Of a DNA stretch of 5,862 nucleotides, positions 1 to 5,862 are shown piece after piece; the first letter of the stretch is position 1; each line of letters begins with the position of its first letter. Position numbers and translations under genes: made by a program. Source of the DNA: an uncultured Streptococcus sp. (GTDB taxonomy: Bacteria; Bacillota; Bacilli; Lactobacillales; Streptococcaceae); assembly GCA_900755085.1 (NCBI GenBank), contig CAAEFF010000009.1, positions 1 through 5,862 of the forward strand. Direction: 5' to 3'. The notes under the pieces were generated by a model, which ran no database searches, was not told the DNA's origin, and saw nothing but the letters and a program-made list of their open reading frames with translations.

Positions 1-1
1 G

Positions 2-2977
2 TTTCTTCCACCAAAGAAATTCCCCCCAGCCGCTAGTCCAAGCACTAACCGTGCGACAACAACCGCTGACCAAGCGACTCGATTGGCGGATAGCACCATT
101 TATCTCTCTGAAAAGAGTACGATTGATGACAAAGTCCAAGAAAAAGCTCAAGCTGCTGGCAAGATCAGCTGGACCTTGGACAATAAACCTCTCTCTGAGT
201 GGAAAACCTGGGATATGGAGACAGGAACACTGAGCAAGGATCCATTCCTCACCATCACAGAGACTGCTAACGGAAATGATTTAGATCTCCACATTGACGT
301 GCAGGATCTCTTTGGTGGAGATCTTAGTCTTCGTAGCCCAAATAATATCCGCCGGACTTACCGCAACTACATCGGCAATCATGAGCTGGTCGGAACCAAT
401 GCAGACTTGGGTGTGACCATCAATAAAACTCTTGTTTTTCGACCTTACCAAGACTACCATACACATGAAGAGATGCTCGCTGCTATCGAAAAATCCAAGG
501 AAGAAGCGAAACCCGATCGTTTAGTGCAGCTGGAAACCCTTGGCAAGAGTGCCCAAGGACGGGATATGAAGATGGGGATCGTGAGCAAGGACCAAGCCAG
601 CATCGATCACTACCTGTCTAGTACCAACCCTACAGCCTTGACCAAGCCAAGCGAAATGCTGGCCGCACTAAAAGACAAGACCTTGGATTACAAATTACCT
701 GTCTTAGTCCACAATACCCACGCGGATGAGCAACCAGGCATTGATATCATCACAGGTCTCTTCAATACCTTTGCGACCAAGGAAAAGGTGACCTTTAACA
801 CCACAGATGAAGCTGGAAATGCTAAAGCTGTCACGCTAGATATTCCAACCTTGCTCAATAAATTCATCTTCTTATTTGACTTCACGGAAAACCCAGATGG
901 AGATGCTCTCAACCTGCGGGCCCTAGCAAACGGGCTCGATCCAAACCGGGATGCCAGCTACCAAACCAACCCTGAAGTCCGGACCGTCATCCAAATGATC
1001 AACAAGTGGAATCCGATCGCTCTCTACGACTTACACGGTTTTGTAAAAGAATTCTTAATCGAACCTGCAACACCTCCACATGATCCAAACTTTGAATACG
1101 ATCTTCTGTCAGACCTGATGCTAGAAAATGCCCATCATATGGGCCGGGCTGGAGTTGCCAATTCCAAATACGACAGCTACATCATTCCAAAACTGGATTG
1201 GGGAGATGGCTGGGATGATTCCTTCTCAGGTTATACAGGTGTCTATGCTGTCTATCACGGTATCTTGGGCCACACCATTGAAATACCAGAATCCAACCAA
1301 GAATCCTATAAGGCTGGACGCAATGCTGTCCTAGGCGGAATTGACTTTCTCAACCAAGATCCGGACCGTCTCCTTGAGACGCGTCTCAACTTCTACCTGC
1401 GTGGTCTCAATAAAACCGAAGATCCAAAAGCTGAAAATGAACTGGTTGGCCCAAATGGGGAAATCGTTGGACGTGTGAAAAACGGTCGTCCGAAATTCTT
1501 CCCAGACTACTACGTCATCCCAATGAGCCTCGACAAAGACAACGATGCCCAAGAAGCCTTCAATATGATCGACTACTTCAAACGCAATGGTGTCCTCGTC
1601 AAGGAACTCAAAGAAGATATTGGCAACTATAAAAAAGGGGACTTAGTCATTGACATGGCCCAAGCCAAACGTGGCTATGCCAACCACATTCTCTACAAGG
1701 GCTCCAACGAATCTGCCTGGGCTGCGATGTACGCAGAGTTGCTGGTCAACTTCCCAGATATGAGAGGCTTCAAGTCCGAACCTGTCTTTGCGGATGGTCT
1801 TTTCAACGGAAAATTAGGAGAAGTCACCACCACCCGCGCCACTCGTACCTCTGAGATCGATCCAAAAGCTCCTTACTATGTGATTGCAAATACCTCAGCC
1901 AGTGCCGTTAAAGCGGTTAACCAGGCTATTGCACAAGGAAAATCCGTCTACCTAACAGACGATGGCTACATCGTTGACCGCGATACCTTTGCTTCGCTCC
2001 TGCCAAACTATGCCATTTATGGGGATGCCCTCTACAAGGTGCCAAGCGGACCAACCTTGAAACCGATGAAGGTCTACTCTCCGAACTACCACTATAATTG
2101 GGCTGGAGTAGATGCGCCTGCTCATACTAGTCTGGTCCTTGAAAAATTAGGCTTCCAAATCGTCAATACGCCAGAAGAAGCGGATGTTGTTATTTTGGAA
2201 AGCAACCGCTTTGACGCTTCCATCTTTGGTAAGAAACCAACCCTGGTCATTGGTGGGGAAGCCATGCAAAAATTGGAAAAATTGGGAGTTCTTACAGGAT
2301 TTGACGCTGAAAAACTAAAAGGCGGTAGTGACTACGAAGGATTAATGAAAGCCATCATTGATGATCAGGATCCATTGACCAGCGGATACAAGAAGAATAC
2401 CCTCTTCTACTCCAACTCAGGAAACTGGATTGAAAAGGTTCCAGAGCATTTCAAGACCTTGATGAGCATCGCTCCGAGCGATTATTATATTGCAGGTTGG
2501 TGGCCACATAACGATGTTCTGGCTAACAAAGTCATGGCCATCTCTGGAGAACTGATGGGACAACCACTCTTTGTCTATGCAGGAAATCCAACCAACCGTC
2601 AACACCCTGTTCACTTCTTCCGCTGGGTAACCAATGCGATCTTTGGCAGCAAGTTGGCAAGTTTGATGGATTACATTCCAGCTAAAGAACCAGATCAAGT
2701 GGTGGTTCCAATTCATAACCAAACAACCAATCCACAGCCAATCTTAGCCAAGAAGGATACTCCTAAAGTCCTCCTTCCACAAAAAGAAATGACAACTAAA
2801 AATGAAGAAAGTGTGCAAGCCTTGACTTACCAAGTAGGACAAAGCTTCCAAGAAAGTCCAGCCAAGGCACAATTGCCACAAACTGGAGAAGACACAACCG
2901 CACACTTCGTTCTTTCAGGCTTCTTGCTAGCCGTTAGCGGAGGCTTCCTCCTCTTGAAAAAGAAAGAAGTTGAGTAA
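2..2977 (+). CDS. LPXTG-anchored M14 zinc carboxypeptidase (5' partial)
   Basis: This is a secreted, cell-wall-anchored metallopeptidase of family M14, expected to remove C-terminal residues from peptides outside the cell; the substrate is unknown. The frame is open to the left edge, so the start codon and signal peptide are missing. Residue numbers below count the TTG at 83 as 1. The zinc-binding HxxE is H213-A-D-E216, the third ligand is probably H318 (DLHGF), N288-R289 fits the substrate carboxylate-binding pair, and E400 (HTIEIPE) fits the catalytic glutamate. Residues about 470-560 form a linker domain common in these proteins. Residues about 595-860 resemble the glutamine-amidotransferase-like domain found in some M14 proteins. 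Residues about 865-930 form a short wall-spanning stretch, followed by LPQTG, a hydrophobic segment and a KKKEVE tail. I found no cysteine in the 964 residues, as is usual for exported Gram-positive proteins. The M14 and anchoring calls are firm; the amidotransferase-like fold is inferred. Confidence 0.9.
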   Translation, partial: FLPPKKFPPAASPSTNRATTTADQATRLADSTIYLSEKSTIDDKVQEKAQAAGKISWTLDNKPLSEWKTWDMETGTLSKDPFLTITETANGNDLDLHIDVQDLFGGDLSLRSPNNIRRTYRNYIGNHELVGTNADLGVTINKTLVFRPYQDYHTHEEMLAAIEKSKEEAKPDRLVQLETLGKSAQGRDMKMGIVSKDQASIDHYLSSTNPTALTKPSEMLAALKDKTLDYKLPVLVHNTHADEQPGIDIITGLFNTFATKEKVTFNTTDEAGNAKAVTLDIPTLLNKFIFLFDFTENPDGDALNLRALANGLDPNRDASYQTNPEVRTVIQMINKWNPIALYDLHGFVKEFLIEPATPPHDPNFEYDLLSDLMLENAHHMGRAGVANSKYDSYIIPKLDWGDGWDDSFSGYTGVYAVYHGILGHTIEIPESNQESYKAGRNAVLGGIDFLNQDPDRLLETRLNFYLRGLNKTEDPKAENELVGPNGEIVGRVKNGRPKFFPDYYVIPMSLDKDNDAQEAFNMIDYFKRNGVLVKELKEDIGNYKKGDLVIDMAQAKRGYANHILYKGSNESAWAAMYAELLVNFPDMRGFKSEPVFADGLFNGKLGEVTTTRATRTSEIDPKAPYYVIANTSASAVKAVNQAIAQGKSVYLTDDGYIVDRDTFASLLPNYAIYGDALYKVPSGPTLKPMKVYSPNYHYNWAGVDAPAHTSLVLEKLGFQIVNTPEEADVVILESNRFDASIFGKKPTLVIGGEAMQKLEKLGVLTGFDAEKLKGGSDYEGLMKAIIDDQDPLTSGYKKNTLFYSNSGNWIEKVPEHFKTLMSIAPSDYYIAGWWPHNDVLANKVMAISGELMGQPLFVYAGNPTNRQHPVHFFRWVTNAIFGSKLASLMDYIPAKEPDQVVVPIHNQTTNPQPILAKKDTPKVLLPQKEMTTKNEESVQALTYQVGQSFQESPAKAQLPQTGEDTTAHFVLSGFLLAVSGGFLLLKKKEVE
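22..27 (+). repeat. C6 homopolymer with suspected frameshift
   Basis: Six consecutive C residues lie in the N-terminal coding part of the carboxypeptidase. To the left of the tract, frame 1 reads VSSTKEIPP, typical of the hydroxy- and acid-rich region after a streptococcal signal peptide, but it stops at TAG 34-36. The frame that continues into the protease (frame 2) reads FLPPKKFPPAAS instead. Removing one C would join VSSTKEIPP to AASPSTNRATTTADQ. This suggests either a sequencing error, a real frameshift, or a slip-prone tract. The missing upstream sequence is needed to decide. Confidence 0.4.
2873..2974 (+). other. Sortase cell-wall sorting signal (LPQTG)
   Basis: The last 34 codons of the carboxypeptidase encode LPQTGE, then a hydrophobic stretch of about 18 residues (HFVLSGFLLAVSGGFLLL), then the charged tail KKKEVE. 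This is the standard three-part signal cut by sortase A between T and G, after which the protein is joined to the peptidoglycan cross-bridge. It places the enzyme on the outer cell surface. Confidence 0.95.
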
Positions 2978-3005
2978 GTTCCAGGTTTAGACTTGGATGA
3001 CATGA

Positions 3006-3035
3006 AAAGAACCTTCGCAGACGCGAAGGTTCTTT
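3006..3035. terminator. Bidirectional intrinsic terminator between convergent genes
   Basis: The arms 3006-3018 (AAAGAACCTTCGC) and 3023-3035 (GCGAAGGTTCTTT) are perfect inverse complements of 13 bp around a 4-base loop. Each strand ends the stem in a T-rich run (TTCTTT on +, TTCTTTT on -), so the structure can stop transcription from both sides. It lies 28 bases past the carboxypeptidase stop. On the other strand it begins at the very next base after the glucosidase stop codon. Confidence 0.9.
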
Positions 3036-4703
3036 CTATTCCACCAATTCCAACACAACAGTTTGGTAAGGGGCCAATTCTAATACTTGATCTCCTTCTT
3101 GGAATACCCCTGCGGTATTATTTAAAACGACCGTTTTAATCGGAGCTGGCAACTCCAAAGTGGCCTCACGATTTTGGAAATTGCTGATTACCATGAGACG
3201 CTTGTCCCCACGTCGTTCGAAGGCGATGATATTCTCACGGTCCCGATAAGTTGGGATCATATCTCCAAACCGGATGGTATTCCCATAGAGGGGATGGCGA
3301 TACAAGGCCGTCAGCTGACGGTAATAATTCAAAATAGAATCTGGATCTTTTTCCTGGTCTTCCACATTGATGGAATCATCTGGTTTGGGACTGATCAGCC
3401 AGGCTGGTCCATCGCTAAAGCCCAGGCCTGGCTCTCTTGTCCACTGCATCGGTGTCCGCGCATTGTCCCGGCTGTAGTTGGCAATCACTGCTAAGGCTTC
3501 TTCCTCGCTCAAACCAGCTTCTTTAGCGACATGGTAGCCATTGATGGTCGCGATATCATCAAAGTCCTCTACTGATTCAAAGACTTGGTTTTCCATTCCA
3601 ATTTCTTGGCCTTGATAGATAAACGGAATTCCCTTGCGCAAAACCTGAATAGTTCCCAGGGCTTTTTTACTGGTATCATTCACTGGACCTTCCGCGATAT
3701 AGTGTGACACCCCACGAGGCTCATCGTGGTTTTCAATGATGGTCGAGAGAACCCCAATCCTATCTGCGCGTTCATGCGCTTGGAAAATACTTTCCTTGAG
3801 TTCATCTGCTGTTGGAAGAGTATGGTCAAACCAGCCCTTTCCTTCCTGCCCTATGCAGGTTTGCTTGAAGTCAAAAATTGAAGAAAAGACACCATCTTTT
3901 CCAATGAAGAAATGCAGTTCATCATCGGTTTCATTGAAAACTTCCCCTACAGTGAAGGCATTGTACTTGGCAAAGGTCCGTTCCTTTAACTCTTGCAAGA
4001 AAGGTTCAATCGATTGGGCATTCACTAGAGACTCCGGTACTGGAACCAGGCCATTATCACGATCGGACGGAAGCGAACGCCATTCTAAATCCTTTTTGAT
4101 ATTGATAATGGCGTCAATCCGGAAGCCCGCAATCCCCTTGTCCAACCACCAATTGATCATGGTGTAAATTTCTTCGCGCACGATTGGATTTTGCCAATTG
4201 AGATCTGGCTGATCCTTGTGGAAAGAATGAAGATAGTATTTGTTGGTGCCAGGAACCGGCTCCCAAACACTGCCTCCAAAGTAACTTTCCCAGTTGTTGG
4301 GTTCTTTGTCACTTTCGATGAAGTAAAAGTAGTCCGCATAAGGACCATCTGGATCTGCTAAAGCCTTTTGGAACCATTCGTGATGGCTGGAGCAGTGGTT
4401 AACCACCAAGTCCATAATGATGGAAATGCCCCGCTTCTTGCCTTCCGCAATTAGCTCTTCCATGTCTTCCATAGTCCCAAAAAGGGGATCAATGGCATAG
4501 TAGTCTGAAATATCATAGCCCTGGTCAATAAAAGGACTCTTGTAAACAGGAGATAGCCAGAGAATATCAATCCCTAAGTCTTGAAGGTAATCGAGTTTTT
4601 CCGTGATGCCTTTCAAATCCCCAACACCATCACTATTGCTGTCCTTAAAGCTTTTTGGGTAAATCTGGTAAGCGACCTTCCCCTTCCACCAGTCTTTTTC
4701 CAT
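3036..4703 (-). CDS. GH13 alpha-glucosidase (oligo-1,6-glucosidase/dextran glucosidase type)
   Basis: This is a cytoplasmic exo-acting alpha-glucosidase of 555 residues that releases glucose from the non-reducing end of short malto- or isomalto-oligosaccharides. It has the (beta/alpha)8 barrel of GH13, most like subfamily 31. The loop D21-SN-SD25-GVGD29 matches the calcium site of oligo-1,6-glucosidases. Region I is DLVVNH (98-103). The nucleophile is D197 (GFRIDAI), the acid/base is E254 (TVGEV), and the transition-state stabiliser is D327 (ENHDEPR). QPDLNW (165-170) and ARTPMQW (415-421) are also typical, and a beta-sandwich domain C follows from about 475. There is no signal peptide. ATG 4703 was chosen because AAGGAG lies 7 bases upstream and the WWKGKVAYQIYPKSF start is the family norm. 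It sits 66 bases behind msmK, in the place dexB holds in S. mutans. The region II residue A198, and poor likeness to the DexB sequences I remember, argue against naming it dexB. Confidence 0.92.
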   Translation of the reverse strand: MEKDWWKGKVAYQIYPKSFKDSNSDGVGDLKGITEKLDYLQDLGIDILWLSPVYKSPFIDQGYDISDYYAIDPLFGTMEDMEELIAEGKKRGISIIMDLVVNHCSSHHEWFQKALADPDGPYADYFYFIESDKEPNNWESYFGGSVWEPVPGTNKYYLHSFHKDQPDLNWQNPIVREEIYTMINWWLDKGIAGFRIDAIINIKKDLEWRSLPSDRDNGLVPVPESLVNAQSIEPFLQELKERTFAKYNAFTVGEVFNETDDELHFFIGKDGVFSSIFDFKQTCIGQEGKGWFDHTLPTADELKESIFQAHERADRIGVLSTIIENHDEPRGVSHYIAEGPVNDTSKKALGTIQVLRKGIPFIYQGQEIGMENQVFESVEDFDDIATINGYHVAKEAGLSEEEALAVIANYSRDNARTPMQWTREPGLGFSDGPAWLISPKPDDSINVEDQEKDPDSILNYYRQLTALYRHPLYGNTIRFGDMIPTYRDRENIIAFERRGDKRLMVISNFQNREATLELPAPIKTVVLNNTAGVFQEGDQVLELAPYQTVVLELVE

Positions 4704-4708
4704 ATTTT

Positions 4709-4730
4709 GTCTCCTTAAAATGAAAGAGAC
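4709..4730 (-). promoter_or_regulatory. Shine-Dalgarno-sequestering hairpin, alternative fold
   Basis: GTCTCTTT (4730-4723) can pair over 8 bp, with one U-G wobble, with AAGGAGAC (4716-4709) around the loop CATTTT. This would bury the whole glucosidase Shine-Dalgarno. Its 5' arm overlaps the 3' arm of the larger hairpin at 4725-4753, so both cannot form together. The arrangement resembles a sequestor/anti-sequestor switch. No ligand or protein partner is evident, and the larger hairpin should be the more stable. The pairing is directly visible; its function is inferred. Confidence 0.4.
4711..4716 (-). promoter_or_regulatory. Shine-Dalgarno of the alpha-glucosidase
   Basis: AAGGAG on the minus strand, 7 bases before the ATG, is a near-perfect match to the 16S rRNA 3' end and fixes the start codon. 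Every base of it can also pair with the stretch GTCTCTTT at 4730-4723, so access to it may depend on how the leader folds. Confidence 0.9.
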
Positions 4731-4753
4731 CGAGACAAATCGTCTCAGTCTCT
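4725..4753 (-). terminator. Hairpin between msmK and the glucosidase (terminator or leader stem)
   Basis: On the minus strand, AGAGACTGAGAC (4753-4742) pairs with GTCTCGGTCTCT (4736-4725) around the loop GATTT. The stem is 12 bp and unbroken in RNA from this strand, because its one non-Watson-Crick position (4747/4731) is a U-G wobble; the other strand would have an A-C mismatch. The tail TTCATTTT follows, so the element looks like an intrinsic terminator at the end of msmK. The T run is interrupted, so partial readthrough into the glucosidase is likely. The stem starts 16 bases after the msmK stop codon. Confidence 0.7.
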
Positions 4754-4769
4754 ATAGTGTCAGTAGGTA

Positions 4770-5862
4770 TTAGTATACTGTTTTTTCAGTTTCTTTGTCG
4801 AAGAAGTGAGCTTTGTTCAAGTCAAATCCAAGTTCGATGGTTGCACCTGTTTCAAGGTAGTCACGCGCATCCACTTTCGCGATAAATTCGTTGTCACCAA
4901 CTTGGCAGTACAAGTGAGATTCAGAACCGAGCAACTCAGACACAGAGATCGTAGCTTTCACAACTGATTCTGGGAAAGTTTCAAGGAATGCAGCTTCTGT
5001 ATTCACGTCTTCTGGACGAATACCAAAGATCAATTCTTTACCATCATAGCCTTTTTCACGAAGAACTTTCAAAGCACCTTCTGGAACTTTCAAATTCAAT
5101 CCATTAGCAACGATGTGTTCACCTTCCAATTTCACGTTAATGAAGTTCATTGCAGGGCTTCCGATGAATCCAGCTACGAATTTGTTCACTGGGTTTTTGT
5201 ATACTTCTTGAGGAGTTCCGATTTGTTCCACACGTCCGATTGTACCAGTACCTGCAGGGTTTTTAGTAGCAGACATGATAACGATACGGTCAGCAAGTGT
5301 CATCGCTTCTGTTTGGTCGTGAGTTACGTAGATCGTTGTAGCTCCGATACGACGGTGAATTTTCGCGATTTCAGCACGCATGGATACACGAAGTTTAGCA
5401 TCCAAGTTTGACAAAGGTTCGTCCATCAAGAACACTTTTGCATCACGGACAATGGCACGTCCCATGGCCACACGTTGACGTTGACCACCAGAAAGGTCAG
5501 CTGGTTTACGATCCAAGAATTCTTTCAAGCCAAGGATTTCAGCTGCTTCTTGTACACGTTTGTCGATATCTTCCTTGCTGTATTTACGCAATTTCAAACC
5601 AAATGCCATGTTATCGTACACAGTCATGTGTGGGTAAAGAGCGTAGTTTTGGAATACCATGGCGATATCACGGTCTTTCGGTGCCACGTTGTTTACAACA
5701 GTGCCATCGATGGAACACTCACCTTCTGTGATATCTTCAAGACCAGCGATCATACGAAGAGTCGTTGATTTACCACATCCTGAAGGACCTACGAAAACGA
5801 TAAATTCTTTGTCTTTGATGTCCAAGTTGAAGTCTTCAACTGAGTAGTGTTCGCTGTTTGGA
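4770..5862 (-). CDS. msmK: MsmK, shared ATPase of carbohydrate ABC importers (5' partial)
   Basis: This is the cytoplasmic nucleotide-binding subunit that powers sugar uptake. In streptococci, MsmK is known to serve several importers that lack their own ATPase, including those for raffinose/multiple sugars, maltodextrin and sialic acid. The window holds 363 codons, beginning PNSEHYSVEDFN before the TTG at 5825. About 13 N-terminal residues are missing relative to the usual 376-377, and the TTG is an internal leucine. Counting from that leucine, the Walker A is GPSGCGKST (13-21), the Q-loop Q59, the signature LSGGQ (111-115), the Walker B VFLMDE (131-136), the D-loop SNLD (139-142) and the H-loop H169. 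The C-terminal part from about 220, with FGIRPEDV, is the MalK-type regulatory/TOBE domain. The arginine codons I checked are CGT, as in highly expressed genes. No permease or binding-protein gene lies in the window, consistent with a shared ATPase. The promoter lies outside. Confidence 0.96.
   Translation of the reverse strand, partial: PNSEHYSVEDFNLDIKDKEFIVFVGPSGCGKSTTLRMIAGLEDITEGECSIDGTVVNNVAPKDRDIAMVFQNYALYPHMTVYDNMAFGLKLRKYSKEDIDKRVQEAAEILGLKEFLDRKPADLSGGQRQRVAMGRAIVRDAKVFLMDEPLSNLDAKLRVSMRAEIAKIHRRIGATTIYVTHDQTEAMTLADRIVIMSATKNPAGTGTIGRVEQIGTPQEVYKNPVNKFVAGFIGSPAMNFINVKLEGEHIVANGLNLKVPEGALKVLREKGYDGKELIFGIRPEDVNTEAAFLETFPESVVKATISVSELLGSESHLYCQVGDNEFIAKVDARDYLETGATIELGFDLNKAHFFDKETEKTVY
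4772..4801 (-). promoter_or_regulatory. Possible sigma-A promoter for the glucosidase
   Basis: On the minus strand, TCGACA (4801-4796, 5 of 6 to the -35 consensus) and TATACT (4777-4772, 5 of 6 to the -10) are 18 bases apart. The -10 overlaps the last codons and stop of msmK. Transcription would begin near 4765 and give a leader of about 60 bases that contains all arms of the hairpins described here. It would let the glucosidase be expressed despite a terminator after msmK. Such matches arise by chance in AT-rich DNA, so this is tentative. Confidence 0.3.

Noticed and set aside
83..85. TTG as the start codon of the carboxypeptidase
   Set aside because: There is no Shine-Dalgarno before it, the frame stays open to the window edge, and a protein starting here would have a sortase signal without a signal peptide.
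2417..2722. 101-codon open frame antisense to the carboxypeptidase
   Set aside because: It has no ribosome binding site or recognisable domain and lies wholly opposite a well-supported coding region; it is a shadow frame.
3736..4167. 143-codon open frame opposite the glucosidase
   Set aside because: It is antisense to catalytic regions of the glucosidase, with no start signal and no family resemblance.
4704..4769. Catabolite-response (cre) operator before the glucosidase
   Set aside because: No match to the TGNAANCGNTNNCA-type palindrome is visible in the gap; the only palindrome is the GAGAC/GTCTC hairpin. Regulation by CcpA could still act upstream of msmK, outside the window.
5408..5731. 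Overlapping open frames on the plus strand opposite msmK (5115-5847)
   Set aside because: Their composition is implausible for proteins (rich in H, C, R and S) and they mirror the highly conserved msmK sequence.
5823..5825. TTG as the start codon of msmK
   Set aside because: The frame continues upstream with PNSEHYSVEDFN, which is the conserved N-terminal strand of MsmK, so this TTG is an internal leucine.
1..5862. A novel mobile, defence or biosynthetic system
   Set aside because: All coding space is explained by three recognisable streptococcal genes. There are no transposase, integrase, toxin, nuclease or repeat-array signatures, and the gaps are only 58 and 66 bases.

Overview
The window comes from a Firmicute and almost certainly a Streptococcus of the oral (mitis/sanguinis) type. 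MsmK matches the streptococcal multi-sugar ABC ATPase as I remember it, almost residue for residue. The left-hand gene ends in a classical Gram-positive LPXTG sorting signal, and the ribosome binding site is a strong AAGGAG. The fairly G+C-rich codon choice in two of the three genes fits species such as S. parasanguinis, S. sanguinis or S. cristatus, but the species cannot be fixed from this sequence alone.

Layout: (1) Positions 2-2977, + strand: most of a large cell-wall-anchored M14 zinc carboxypeptidase. Its start and signal peptide lie left of the window. (2) Positions 3006-3035: a perfect 13-bp palindromic terminator shared by two convergent genes. (3) Positions 3036-4703, - strand: a complete GH13 alpha-glucosidase of the oligo-1,6-glucosidase/dextran glucosidase type. 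(4) Positions 4704-4769: a short intergenic gap with a strong hairpin, a second hairpin that would bury the Shine-Dalgarno, and possibly a promoter just upstream. (5) Positions 4770-5862, - strand: msmK, lacking about its first 13 codons at the right edge.

How the genes work together: MsmK is the shared ATPase that powers several streptococcal carbohydrate ABC importers. The glucosidase behind it would cleave imported malto- or isomalto-oligosaccharides to glucose in the cytoplasm. This is the same msmK-then-glucosidase order as msmK-dexB in the S. mutans msm operon, but the enzyme here does not look like a DexB ortholog. The carboxypeptidase is a separate, convergently transcribed surface protein with no evident link to sugar metabolism.

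The window is mostly ordinary core or near-core streptococcal content. I see no mobile element, CRISPR array, tRNA, rRNA or defence system. The points most worth checking are the mutually exclusive hairpins over the glucosidase Shine-Dalgarno, the subsite residue that argues against DexB specificity, and a C6 tract at the left edge where a single-base frameshift is suspected.
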